Source: Halomicrobium sp. LC1Hm
Lineage (GTDB): Archaea; Halobacteriota; Halobacteria; Halobacteriales; Haloarculaceae
Assembly (NCBI RefSeq): GCF_009617995.1
Contig: NZ_CP044129.1
Location: forward strand, 372,001 to 436,000
DNA: 64,000 nt
Direction of reading: 5' to 3'
The notes beneath the pieces are model-generated. The model was not told where the DNA came from and made no database searches. It worked only from the letters and a program-made list of their open reading frames with translations. The translations under genes and the position numbers were made by a program. This document shows positions 20,399 through 27,401 of this stretch, piece after piece. Numbering within the stretch: the stretch's first letter is position 1; the number at the start of each line of letters is the position of its first letter.

Positions 20399-21193
20399 TT
20401 ACTCGGAGTTCCAATCCGAGTACGTGTGCGTGATCTTGATCACGCCGGTCGCGTTCTGGATTTGTTCGGAGACCTCGGAGCAGAATCGATCGGAATCCAC
20501 CTCCTCTTCCGGAGCAGAGACACTAATAGAGCCCAAGACGGCCCCGTCGGACGATAGTATCGAGCTGGCAACACAAACGAATCCATCGAAGTGCTCCTGA
20601 TCATCGAACGCGTAGTCCTGCTCTCGAATCGATTCGAATTCCGCAAGGAGGCGGTCGGGGCTGGTAATCGTGTTGTCTGTGTGTTCCGTGAGGTCGGATG
20701 ATTCGAGAAAGTCCGCAACGTCCCCAGGCGGGAGCTCAGCGAGCATTGCTTTTCCCGCAGCAGTCGCATGAAGGTCTTCTTCAAACCCTTCGTAGGTCTG
20801 GAACTCTGAGAGAGTCGTCGGAACCGCCTGATACAGTGTGATACCAGTCCCGCCGTTCTTGATTACGAGGCGCGACGTCCATCCGGTTGCGGCAGACAGC
20901 TCGTCGATTTTTTCCTTCGCAATATGATAGAGGTTCTGCTGCATTCGAGCGTAGCCACCCAACGCGAGAAACCGCGCACCGATATCGTAGGTGGTCCCTC
21001 GTTTGACGATGTATCCCCGCTGCTGGAGTGTGAGTAGATAGTGGTGGATCGAACTGTGTGACATCTCCAGCATCTCAGTGAGTTCGGTCAAGCCTGCACC
21101 ATTCTGATGCTTCACCGCCTCCAAGATGTCGATCATCTTCTCGACCGACCCGATCGTTCGTCCGTCCGCCGCTTCAATCCCTATTTCGGACAT
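20399..21193 (-). CDS. IclR family transcriptional regulator
   Basis: The 264-residue protein has an N-terminal winged helix (about residues 13-75: SVEKMIDILEAVKHQNGAGL, LTEMLEMSHSSIHHYLLTLQ) and the IclR effector domain after it (RLVIKNGGTGITLYQAV, HATAAGKAMLAELPP, CVASSILSSDGAVLGSISVS). IclR regulators of haloarchaea control sugar and aldonate catabolism. It lies between the chimera and the Gfo/Idh gene, all on the minus strand. A palindrome of the same type found before two neighbours lies 42 bases upstream of its start, suggesting autoregulation. Confidence 0.93.
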   Translation of the reverse strand: MSEIGIEAADGRTIGSVEKMIDILEAVKHQNGAGLTELTEMLEMSHSSIHHYLLTLQQRGYIVKRGTTYDIGARFLALGGYARMQQNLYHIAKEKIDELSAATGWTSRLVIKNGGTGITLYQAVPTTLSEFQTYEGFEEDLHATAAGKAMLAELPPGDVADFLESSDLTEHTDNTITSPDRLLAEFESIREQDYAFDDQEHFDGFVCVASSILSSDGAVLGSISVSAPEEEVDSDRFCSEVSEQIQNATGVIKITHTYSDWNSE

Positions 21194-21234
21194 AGATTAC
21201 CTTTAGACACAGACAACAAATGGATTCCGATATA

Positions 21235-21251
21235 CGTTGATAATATCAACA
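21235..21251. promoter_or_regulatory. Candidate IclR operator, site 1 (upstream of iclR)
   Basis: On the minus strand this reads TGTTGATATTATCAACG, with perfect six-base arms (GTTGAT/ATCAAC). It lies immediately upstream of a GTATATC TATA-like element of the iclR gene. The core matches sites 2 and 3 (consensus GTTGAWATWRKCAAC). Confidence 0.6.
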
Positions 21252-21268
21252 CAAGTCAGGTCGGAGTA

Positions 21269-22345
21269 TCACTCGTTGGCCGCATCGTAAATCTGTTCGA
21301 CCATTCGCTGTACCTGGAGTGCATCAGTGAGTGAACTCCGAGTGGGCTGGGTCCGATCACGCACGTGCTCAATGTATCGAGCAAGCTGGTCCCGCTGAAG
21401 TTCTGGATCATTGAGAAACTGGTCGTTCAGATATTGCTCGTTGACGCTGACATCGATCTGTTGATCAATGATACGATCCGGTGGCCCTTGTTCGGATCGA
21501 TACAGCGTCAACGTCGGCTCTCGCAGATCGAGGAATGCACCGCCTTCGGGACCGTGTAGCCGATACGTGTTCTCTGGGGCAGTGTTTACTGCCCAAGCGA
21601 CGTTGATCGTAGCAGTCGTTCCACACTCGAATTCTATGAACGCCGTCGCCGAGTCTTCGACATCAGTGACGTTTTCGTGACCTTCCCCGCCCCACATCTC
21701 GAGATACACGTATTCATCTTGTTGGACGAATTCGGTACGCGTCGTCGCCGTGACGGTTTCAATGCTTTCGAAGCCGAAGTAGTGGAGGATACTCATCATA
21801 AAAGACCCCTTATCTTGGAGCACGCCGCCACCGGCAATGTCGCGTGATGTGTACCATGAGCCCCGATTCGGGACCCAGCGTCGGTGAGTGAACCGTGCAT
21901 CAATATGCGTGATGTCGCCAAGTTCCCCACTGTCAAGATACTCCGCGAGACAGACGACCGGATCGTAGAATGGGTGATAGTATCCGACCATACACACGCT
22001 CGAATCCTGATCGTGTGCGTCAACGATCCGTTGTGCACTCTCGAGATTGTGTGCCAGTGGTTTCTCGAAATAGACATCCAGTCCCGAATCGAGCGCGGCG
22101 GTCCCAACTACTTCTTTGAATTTGTTCGGAACACACACGATCACAAAGTCCAGGTCACGCTCAAACAGCACCTGAAAGTCTTCATGGGTCTCTGCACCGG
22201 TCCGTTGCTTGAACTGTGATCGTTGATACGCATCTGCGTCTGCGCCGATAACTGTACAACCGAAGCTCTGAGCCAGTTCTGCGTACAACAGGCCAATTTC
22301 ACCGAGTCCAACCACGCCAACGGTCATATTCTGTGTTTGATCCAT
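21269..22345 (-). CDS. Gfo/Idh/MocA family sugar oxidoreductase
   Basis: The 358-residue protein has an N-terminal Rossmann fold (VGVVGLGEIGLLYAELAQSFG, then DLDFVIVCVPNKFKEVV) and the family catalytic motif FEKPLAHNLESAQRI, with Lys in EKP. The C-terminal half is the substrate-binding beta sheet (GGGVLQDKGSFMMSILHYFGF with the expected Asp/His pair region). It should oxidise a sugar or sugar derivative with NAD(P). The ATG at 22345 is preferred over 22363 because a TTATTAAGT box lies about 25 bases upstream of it. Confidence 0.9.
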   Translation of the reverse strand: MDQTQNMTVGVVGLGEIGLLYAELAQSFGCTVIGADADAYQRSQFKQRTGAETHEDFQVLFERDLDFVIVCVPNKFKEVVGTAALDSGLDVYFEKPLAHNLESAQRIVDAHDQDSSVCMVGYYHPFYDPVVCLAEYLDSGELGDITHIDARFTHRRWVPNRGSWYTSRDIAGGGVLQDKGSFMMSILHYFGFESIETVTATTRTEFVQQDEYVYLEMWGGEGHENVTDVEDSATAFIEFECGTTATINVAWAVNTAPENTYRLHGPEGGAFLDLREPTLTLYRSEQGPPDRIIDQQIDVSVNEQYLNDQFLNDPELQRDQLARYIEHVRDRTQPTRSSLTDALQVQRMVEQIYDAANE

Positions 22346-22366
22346 ATGTGTCTCTGTTACCAAGGT

Positions 22367-22375
22367 TACTTAATA
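22367..22375 (-). promoter_or_regulatory. TATA box of the Gfo/Idh gene
   Basis: The minus strand reads TTATTAAGT about 25 bases before the ATG at 22345, supporting a leaderless transcript starting at that codon. Confidence 0.55.
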
Positions 22376-22394
22376 ACACCACTATTGCGGATGT

Positions 22395-22411
22395 TGTTGA
22401 TATAAGCAACA
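22395..22411. promoter_or_regulatory. Candidate IclR operator, site 2 (upstream of Gfo/Idh gene)
   Basis: The plus strand reads TGTTGATATAAGCAACA, a TGTTG/CAACA inverted repeat, with a further AT-G/CAT extension on each side. It lies 20 bases beyond the TATA box of the Gfo/Idh gene, the position where archaeal activators usually bind. Confidence 0.6.
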
Positions 22412-22555
22412 TCTTTGAATGTGATCGAGAGACAATCGGGTATATAATGATTCCCCACAGTTATTTGCACTAACAGGGACTCAATGTAGACTGTAGATTC
22501 AAGAAGCGGCATATGATGGTGAATGGCCGTACCATATCCATAGGATCGCCACGCC

Positions 22556-22565
22556 TGTTATAACA
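22556..22565. promoter_or_regulatory. TGTTATAACA palindrome, copy 1
   Basis: This perfect 10-base palindrome recurs 76 bases away at 22632-22641. It lies in the non-coding region between the Gfo/Idh gene and the GH4 remnant and differs from the IclR-type sites, so it may be bound by another regulator. Confidence 0.4.
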
Positions 22566-22631
22566 ATAGTATTTTTGTTATATTTTAGGGGTTCGAATAT
22601 ATTATCAAGACGACACTAATGGAAGTACTGT

Positions 22632-22641
22632 TGTTATAACA
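22632..22641. promoter_or_regulatory. TGTTATAACA palindrome, copy 2
   Basis: Identical to the palindrome at 22556-22565, embedded in TTGTTATAACAG. Confidence 0.4.
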
Positions 22642-22685
22642 GTCCCCCCTCACACAGAGAGTTGGGCAGTCCGTCCCCTGCATTC

Positions 22686-22702
22686 TGTTGAAATAGGCAA
22701 CA
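22686..22702. promoter_or_regulatory. Candidate IclR operator, site 3 (upstream of GH4 remnant)
   Basis: The plus strand reads TGTTGAAATAGGCAACA. It abuts an ATATTTATC TATA-like element (22704-22712), which lies about 30 bases before the GTG start of the truncated GH4 gene. Confidence 0.6.
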
Positions 22703-22739
22703 ATATTTATCAGGTACAGCAAGCTATTAATCAGTCGCA

Positions 22740-22946
22740 GTGGCCATCTCGCACATGACGAAAATTACCTTTGTCGGTGCAGGAAGCATGGTATTCGCCA
22801 CAAAACTCGTCGGTGGTATCCTTTCATTCGACGAATTAGACGATAGCAAGGTCTCGTTGATGAACATCGGCGAATATCGACCTGAACAGACCACTCGAGT
22901 TGCTCAGGAAATGGTCGACAGCGAGGAATTGGAGACCACTATTACG
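22740..22946 (+). pseudogene. Truncated GH4 family glycosidase (N-terminal 69 codons)
   Basis: The frame opens at GTG (MAISHMTKITFVGAGSMVF) with the NAD-binding GxGS motif of family 4 glycosidases, then SFDELDDSKVSLMNIGEYRPE, as in archaeal and bacterial alpha-glucosidase/alpha-galactosidase MelA-type enzymes of about 450 residues. After about residue 69 (ELETTIT) homology stops and transposase-like sequence begins. The gene therefore keeps its promoter and NAD-binding start but has lost the catalytic part. Confidence 0.75.
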
Positions 22947-23325
22947 CTCTTGCGAAGGAGATTGTTGATAGCGAGAGTTGCGGCTGAAAGTCGGAGAGGG
23001 AAGGGCACCGCGCCTTCGATCACGCTGTCTGGACCGGTCGAGATCGACGAAATGTATGTTTTGCCGGAAAAGGCCGCAAGCGTGATCAAGAGTCGCACTC
23101 GCGTGGCCACATCCACGCGTAGGCGAGGATCGTACGCCGGCGACAAACCGCCGGTGTTTACACTGGCCTATCGTCGATCGGACGATCGGTACGTCTTGCC
23201 ATCAAAATCTGCCGACGAATCGACCAATTCGACTCCCACTCGAAGAAGACGACGCATTAACCCGCGAATGCGTCGTCCACGGGGATGGAGAATACGCCGA
23301 CGGCGACATAACTCTCAAAATAGAT
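22947..23325 (+). pseudogene. Degenerate IS1595-type transposase remnant
   Basis: Pieces of an IS1595 (ISH4-like) transposase occur in shifting frames: SITLSGPVEIDEMYV (the first catalytic Asp region), RRGSYAGDKPPVFTLAYRR, RYVLPSKSADEST, and in another frame EEDDALTRECVVHGDGEYADGD. The order and spacing are those of a normal transposase, but both termini are missing and frames change. The element interrupts the GH4 gene and is dead. Confidence 0.7.
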
Positions 23326-23420
23326 CTGCAAAAGATATTTTTCTTCGCATATTTTCTGTACGAGCCGTCTAATAGATGAATATGAATTCATATATGGGTA
23401 GTCAACCCCAATAATGAGTT

Positions 23421-23588
23421 TTATCGGATGTCGAGGCCTTCAACTACCTCGGTAAACGCTTCCCCGCTCACGTCCTGCAACTTGTCGATCCCAACCTGAA
23501 TCAGGACTGGATAGTAGTGCCGCTGCTTTCGCACCTCCCAGTCAGGAATGTACCGATGCCACTCTTCCGCGTCGTTACGCAAGCCACA
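23421..23588 (-). pseudogene. C-terminal gene fragment of unknown family
   Basis: On the minus strand about 55 codons read EEWHRYIPDWEVRKQRHYYP, then LIQVGIDKLQDVSGEAFTEV and a stop. The composition looks like real protein rather than a shadow frame, but the upstream side runs into the complementary strand of the IS5-type transposase. I do not recognise the family. It is probably a remnant cut off by insertion. Confidence 0.4.
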
Positions 23589-23623
23589 TCGCTGGCTCAA
23601 AAGCGCTGTGCCGCCAGCCTCAC

Positions 23624-24379
23624 GGCGGTGGTGAGTGCCCGGCTGGCAACGGATTTGCGGATTGGAAGTACTTGACGCTGCATTTTCTGCGAAGTCACAT
23701 GGACGCGACGTACCGCGAAATCGTCGATTGGGCGAGCGAGATGGATCGCGTTCGTGGCCGATTGCAGTTGGCTCGCTCAGCGTTCCCGGCACCCTCGTCG
23801 CTGTGGCGGTCGTTCGAGCGGGTGCCGACCCGTGTCTGGCGGCAACTGCTTCGTCGGTCAGCGACCCGCTGCGATCCCGCCGACCACGGGGCGATGGATA
23901 CCACGTTTTTCGATCGCGAAGCGGCATCCAGCCACTACGTCGACCCGTCGGATCGCCACATACGGACGCTGAAAACGGGCCCTGGTCGATACGGCGTCGT
24001 GTGTCGTGCTCGACCTCCACTGTTCGGCACACTGGCCTCACGATACGCAGGTGGGCCGTCGGGTACGCTGCGCAATACCGACGAAATCGAGAGTCTCGTC
24101 GGCGACAAAGGCTACGACGACCAGTCACTGCGGGACGCCCTCCGTTCAGAGGGCGTCCGGCCAGTCATCAGACATCGACTGTTCGCGCACTACGGCCACG
24201 CCCACAACGCACGGTTGGACAGCGATCTCTACGGGCAACGCTGGATGGCCGAGACAGTGTTTTCGGCCATCAAGCGCCGATTCGGGTCCGCTGTCTGGCC
24301 GAGCGCTTGGTACCGCGAATTTCGAGAACTGGTGCTCACCGTCGCCGTCTACAACCTCGAACAAGCCATCAAAGAGTGA
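23624..24379 (+). pseudogene. IS5-type transposase with two compensating frameshifts
   Basis: The frame from GGGECPAGNGFADWKYLTLHF onward matches haloarchaeal IS5-group transposases: HGAMDTTFFDREAASSHY (first Asp), IESLVGDKGYDDQSLRDALR (second Asp) and GQRWMAETVFSAIKRRFG (Glu of the Y-R-E region). Between about 23980 and 24070 the expected residues ALVDTAS, VVLDLHCSAHWPHDTQVGRR appear in another frame, so a +1 and a -1 shift cancel out. No normal N-terminus or start codon is in frame. The copy is probably inactive. Confidence 0.75.
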
Positions 24380-24584
24380 TCGGTACGCCTCTGTGGATTC
24401 AACAAGGCACTCCAGACAGATCGTTCGGACTGTCCGTACTGTGGTCGCTGCGATACCGTCGTCTACGACCTCGGTTCGTGACCCCTCGACGTATTTCGTT
24501 AGCGTCCCACGGAGTGCGGGCGCTCGCATTCGGGTGATCCCGGACGGAAGGATGTTTGAGGCTCCGGGTTCACTGTCTCCAGTA
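24380..24584. other. Spacer with a possible zinc-finger gene tail
   Basis: No full gene is visible. In one plus frame the sequence reads KALQTDRSDCPYCGRCDTVV then YDLGS and a stop at about 24473; a CPYCGRC knuckle is unlikely by chance, so this may be the tail of a lost zinc-ribbon gene. Confidence 0.3.
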
Positions 24585-25562
24585 ATGAGCGAATCGGACG
24601 GGCCAAAGCAGGTCGACGACCCGGACTACCACAGCGAGAATCACACTGCGGCACAGACCTGTGGCTGGACGGCGAACGCTTTACGCGGCGAGGGGAAGTG
24701 TTACAAGTACATCTTCTACGGCATCGAGTCCCACCGCTGTATCCAGATGACGCCCGTCGTGAAGTGCAACGAGCGGTGTGTCTTCTGCTGGCGCGACCAC
24801 GCGGGCCACGCCTACGAACTGGGTGACGTGGAGTGGGACGATCCGTCGGCGGTCGCCGACGCCTCGCTGGAACTCCAGAAGAAACTCCTCTCTGGCTTCG
24901 GCGGCAACGAGAAGGTGCCCCGCGAGCGCTTCGAGGAGGCGATGGAGCCCCGTCACGTCGCCATCTCGCTGGACGGCGAGCCGAGCCTCTATCCCTATCT
25001 GCCGGAACTCATCGAGGAGTTCCACGACCGGGACATCACCACCTTTCTCGTCTCCAACGGCACCAACCCCGACGTGCTGGAGCGCTGTGACCCCACACAG
25101 CTGTACGTCTCCGTCGACGCGCCGGACCGCAAGACCTTCGACGACACGGTCAAGGCCGTCGAGGACGGCGCGTGGGACTCGCTGATCGACACGCTGGACG
25201 TGCTGGCCGACAAAGACGACACCCGGACCGTGATTCGGACGACGCTGGTGAAGGGCCACAACATGCACCACCCCGCCTGGTACGCCGCGATGTGCCAGCG
25301 CGCCGACGCCGACTACGTCGAGATGAAGGCCTACATGCACGTCGGCCACTCCCGTGGCCGTCTGGATCGGGACTCGATGCCCAGCCACGACGAAGTTCGG
25401 GCGTTCACCGAGCGGGTCGGGCAGTTCCTCCCCGAGCACGACACCCTGAAAGAGGTCGAGGAGTCCCACGTGACGCTGCTGGCCGAGGAAGAACAGACCT
25501 GGGTGCCGAAACTGGAGAAGGGCAGCGAGTTCTGGGAGCGCGATCCGGTCGTGAGTTACTGA
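24585..25562 (+). CDS. taw1: Taw1: 4-demethylwyosine synthase (radical SAM)
   Basis: The 325-residue enzyme has the radical-SAM cysteine motif CNERCVFCW, preceded by CYKYIFYGIESHRCIQMTP, a second set of cysteines typical of archaeal TYW1. Other family marks are SLDGEPSLYPYLPELI, VSNGTNPDVL, YVSVDAPDRKTFD and MKAYMHVGHSRGRL. It condenses N1-methylguanosine at position 37 of tRNA-Phe with pyruvate carbons to give 4-demethylwyosine, the substrate of Taw2 (3492-4577). The ATG at 24585 is used because the upstream open frame belongs to the transposon region. Confidence 0.93.
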   Translation: MSESDGPKQVDDPDYHSENHTAAQTCGWTANALRGEGKCYKYIFYGIESHRCIQMTPVVKCNERCVFCWRDHAGHAYELGDVEWDDPSAVADASLELQKKLLSGFGGNEKVPRERFEEAMEPRHVAISLDGEPSLYPYLPELIEEFHDRDITTFLVSNGTNPDVLERCDPTQLYVSVDAPDRKTFDDTVKAVEDGAWDSLIDTLDVLADKDDTRTVIRTTLVKGHNMHHPAWYAAMCQRADADYVEMKAYMHVGHSRGRLDRDSMPSHDEVRAFTERVGQFLPEHDTLKEVEESHVTLLAEEEQTWVPKLEKGSEFWERDPVVSY

Positions 25563-25750
25563 CGCTGTCGTTTTTCGCCCACGTTTTCGCCGAGTGAGGA
25601 CCGAACGAGGCGAAAAGGTGGTCTCGGGAGCGTGATCCGGTGGTGAGTTACTGACGCTGGTGGCGTTTTTCGCCCACGTTTTCGCCGAGTGAGGAACGAA
25701 CGAGGCGAAAAGGTGGTCTCGGGAGCGTGATTCGGTCGTGAGTTACTGAT
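25534..25750. repeat. Triplicated taw1 tail with hairpins
   Basis: The sequence GGGAGCG[CT]GAT[CT]CGGT..TGAGTTACTGA, which encodes the last residues of Taw1 (ERDPVVSY and stop), occurs at 25534, 25626 and 25721, with periods of 92 and 95 bases. The first is in the gene; the others are non-coding. Between copies lies an identical stem: CCACGTTTTCGCC pairs with GGCGAAAAGGTGG (25579-25591 with 25609-25621, and 25674-25686 with 25704-25716). The stems may act in transcript 3' end formation or stability. Confidence 0.8.
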
Positions 25751-25759
25751 ACTTGTCGG

Positions 25760-27004
25760 TCAGTCCTCGCCGCCCCACTGCCACTGAGCGCGTTCGGCCT
25801 TCGTTTCGAGCGCGTCGATCCTGTCCGCGAAGCTGTCGCCGGCCTCGGGGTGTGCGTCCGAGAGCTGCTCGGCCCGGCGGAGGCGTTCGAGCGCTCGCTC
25901 GTAGTAGTCGGCGGCGTCTGTGTGTCCCTCGCCCCGGTCGTCGCCCTGGGCTGCCAGTTCGGCGGCCGCCGTCGCGAGCGCGTCGACGCAGCGATCGACC
26001 ACCCAGACCAGCTGGAACCGAACCATCGCCTCGGTCACGCCCGCGGCGGCCGTCCATCCGGCGGCCACTGCGGCCCTGTAGCGGTCGAGCGCGTCCTCCC
26101 AGGCGTCGACCCTCTCTGGGGGTGTCGCCGCATCGAGTGCGTCTCGACAGCGCTGCTCTGCGCGCTCCAGAAACGTCGCCGCGAGTTCGTCGTGGGTCTC
26201 ACGGAGGGCTTCGAAGCGGTTCTCGATGTCGTCGGTCTCGCTGGCCTCGTCGAGTGACTCGCCGGCTGCGACCAGTGTCTCGAAGGCGGTTTCGTAGTCG
26301 CCGTCCTCGTGGGCGCTGCGAGCTGCTTCGAGTCGCGTCTCGACCTCGTCGGCCGTCGCCACCGCACAGAGTCGGTCCAGCTCGTCCTCGACGGGCTCGA
26401 TCTGTGCCCGCATCGCCGCCGTCGGCGCGTCGTCCGCCTGGGTCGCACAGTGGTAGGCCTTCGAGAGCCGGGCGCGTGCGTGCTGTCGGTGACGGTCGAC
26501 GGCGTCCGACGCCTCGATCGCCTCGCGCAGCGCGTCGAGGCCGGCCCGTGCGTCGTCGAGTGCCGTCGCCAGCTCGGACCAGCACGAGCCGACGCGGTCG
26601 ACGTACGCCTCGGCGGCTGCGGCCTGTTCGGCGTCGATCGGGTGGAAGACGACGGCCTCCGTCGGAGTCCGGACGGTCAGTGTCGTCCGTAGCAGTCCGT
26701 CGTCGAGCGCCGACCGGGAGACTGCACCGAGGGCGAGGGTCAGCGCCGCCGTCGTCGGCTCGTCGCCCAGCAGCGCGTACAGCCGGTGGTCTGTCACGAC
26801 CAGGTACGCGCCGTGGCCGTCGTCGGGCTCGATGCTCGTCGGTTGCCCGTCGACCGTGTGTTCGATCGCGCTGGTGCTTGCCAGGACGTACTGTGCGGCT
26901 TCCTCGTCCCCGAGGAGCGATTCGAGCGGCCCGGTACCGAGCTCCGCGATCGTCGTTTCCCCCCGGACGGTCTCCCTCGAAAGTTCGCTGATTCGGTCGA
27001 GCAT
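25760..27004 (-). CDS. PH-like/helical haloarchaeal protein, paralogue 1
   Basis: The 414-residue protein begins MLDRISELSRETVRGETTI. Residues about 30-125 look like a bacterial-type PH domain (ESLLGDEEAAQYVLASTSAI, GAYLVVTDHRLYALLGD). The rest is almost entirely alpha-helical, rich in Ala, Asp and Glu, and probably coiled or TPR-like. It ends AQWQWGGED. It is full-length homologous to the gene at 27402, same strand, about 400 bases upstream on the minus strand. No signal or membrane helix. Function unknown. Confidence 0.75.
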   Translation of the reverse strand: MLDRISELSRETVRGETTIAELGTGPLESLLGDEEAAQYVLASTSAIEHTVDGQPTSIEPDDGHGAYLVVTDHRLYALLGDEPTTAALTLALGAVSRSALDDGLLRTTLTVRTPTEAVVFHPIDAEQAAAAEAYVDRVGSCWSELATALDDARAGLDALREAIEASDAVDRHRQHARARLSKAYHCATQADDAPTAAMRAQIEPVEDELDRLCAVATADEVETRLEAARSAHEDGDYETAFETLVAAGESLDEASETDDIENRFEALRETHDELAATFLERAEQRCRDALDAATPPERVDAWEDALDRYRAAVAAGWTAAAGVTEAMVRFQLVWVVDRCVDALATAAAELAAQGDDRGEGHTDAADYYERALERLRRAEQLSDAHPEAGDSFADRIDALETKAERAQWQWGGED

Positions 27005-27401
27005 TGAGTGGCCCCCGCAGTACAGTCCCGCTGCTGTCCGATTATAACTATCGATCCAGTAGATAAAATTCAGGGTATTTTAACGACAACGATGGGCCGT
27101 CATAGAACTCTTCACAAGGTGACTATTTTTCGGCGTTGATTGACTAAATACGCTGCTCAGTAAGCCTGCGCATCGACCTTTTTCTGCGTCGGGTTTCCTC
27201 ACTCGCTGCGCTCGTTGCGGGAACCGCTCCTCGAAAAACGTCGGTGAAAAAGGCCGACGGCTCGACCACTGGTCTCGCCGTCGGTGAACTGCGCTCGCTT
27301 CGCTCGCGCAGATGCTGGTGATCCGTGTATCGCCTGCATTGAGCGATTCGAGAGGGCAGAAGACGGGTGTGCCAACCGTTCTATGACTCCCTATACGATG
27401 A
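27005..27401. other. Non-coding gap between the two PH-like genes
   Basis: No gene is visible in these 397 bases. There is a weak inverted repeat (CCTTTTTC at 27177-27184, GAAAAAGG at 27246-27253) around a GC-rich segment with the CGCTGCGCTCG-type motif common in haloarchaeal spacers; it could terminate the upstream paralogue. AT-rich sequence at 27045-27160 probably includes the promoter of paralogue 1. Confidence 0.5.

Larger units (their letters stand above)
22346..22739. other. AT-rich divergent control region of the sugar island
   Basis: No gene is present. The region contains two IclR-type operators (22395-22411, 22686-22702), two copies of the palindrome TGTTATAACA (22556-22565 and 22632-22641) and several T-rich tracts. 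The divergent genes on either side were probably controlled together. Confidence 0.6.

Noticed and set aside
25534-25750. The three repeated units after taw1 as a CRISPR array
   Set aside because: The unit is the gene's own tail, spacers are not unique, and no cas gene is near.
27005-27401. A possible structured RNA between the PH-like genes
   Set aside because: Only a weak 8-base inverted repeat is seen, no conserved RNA motif.
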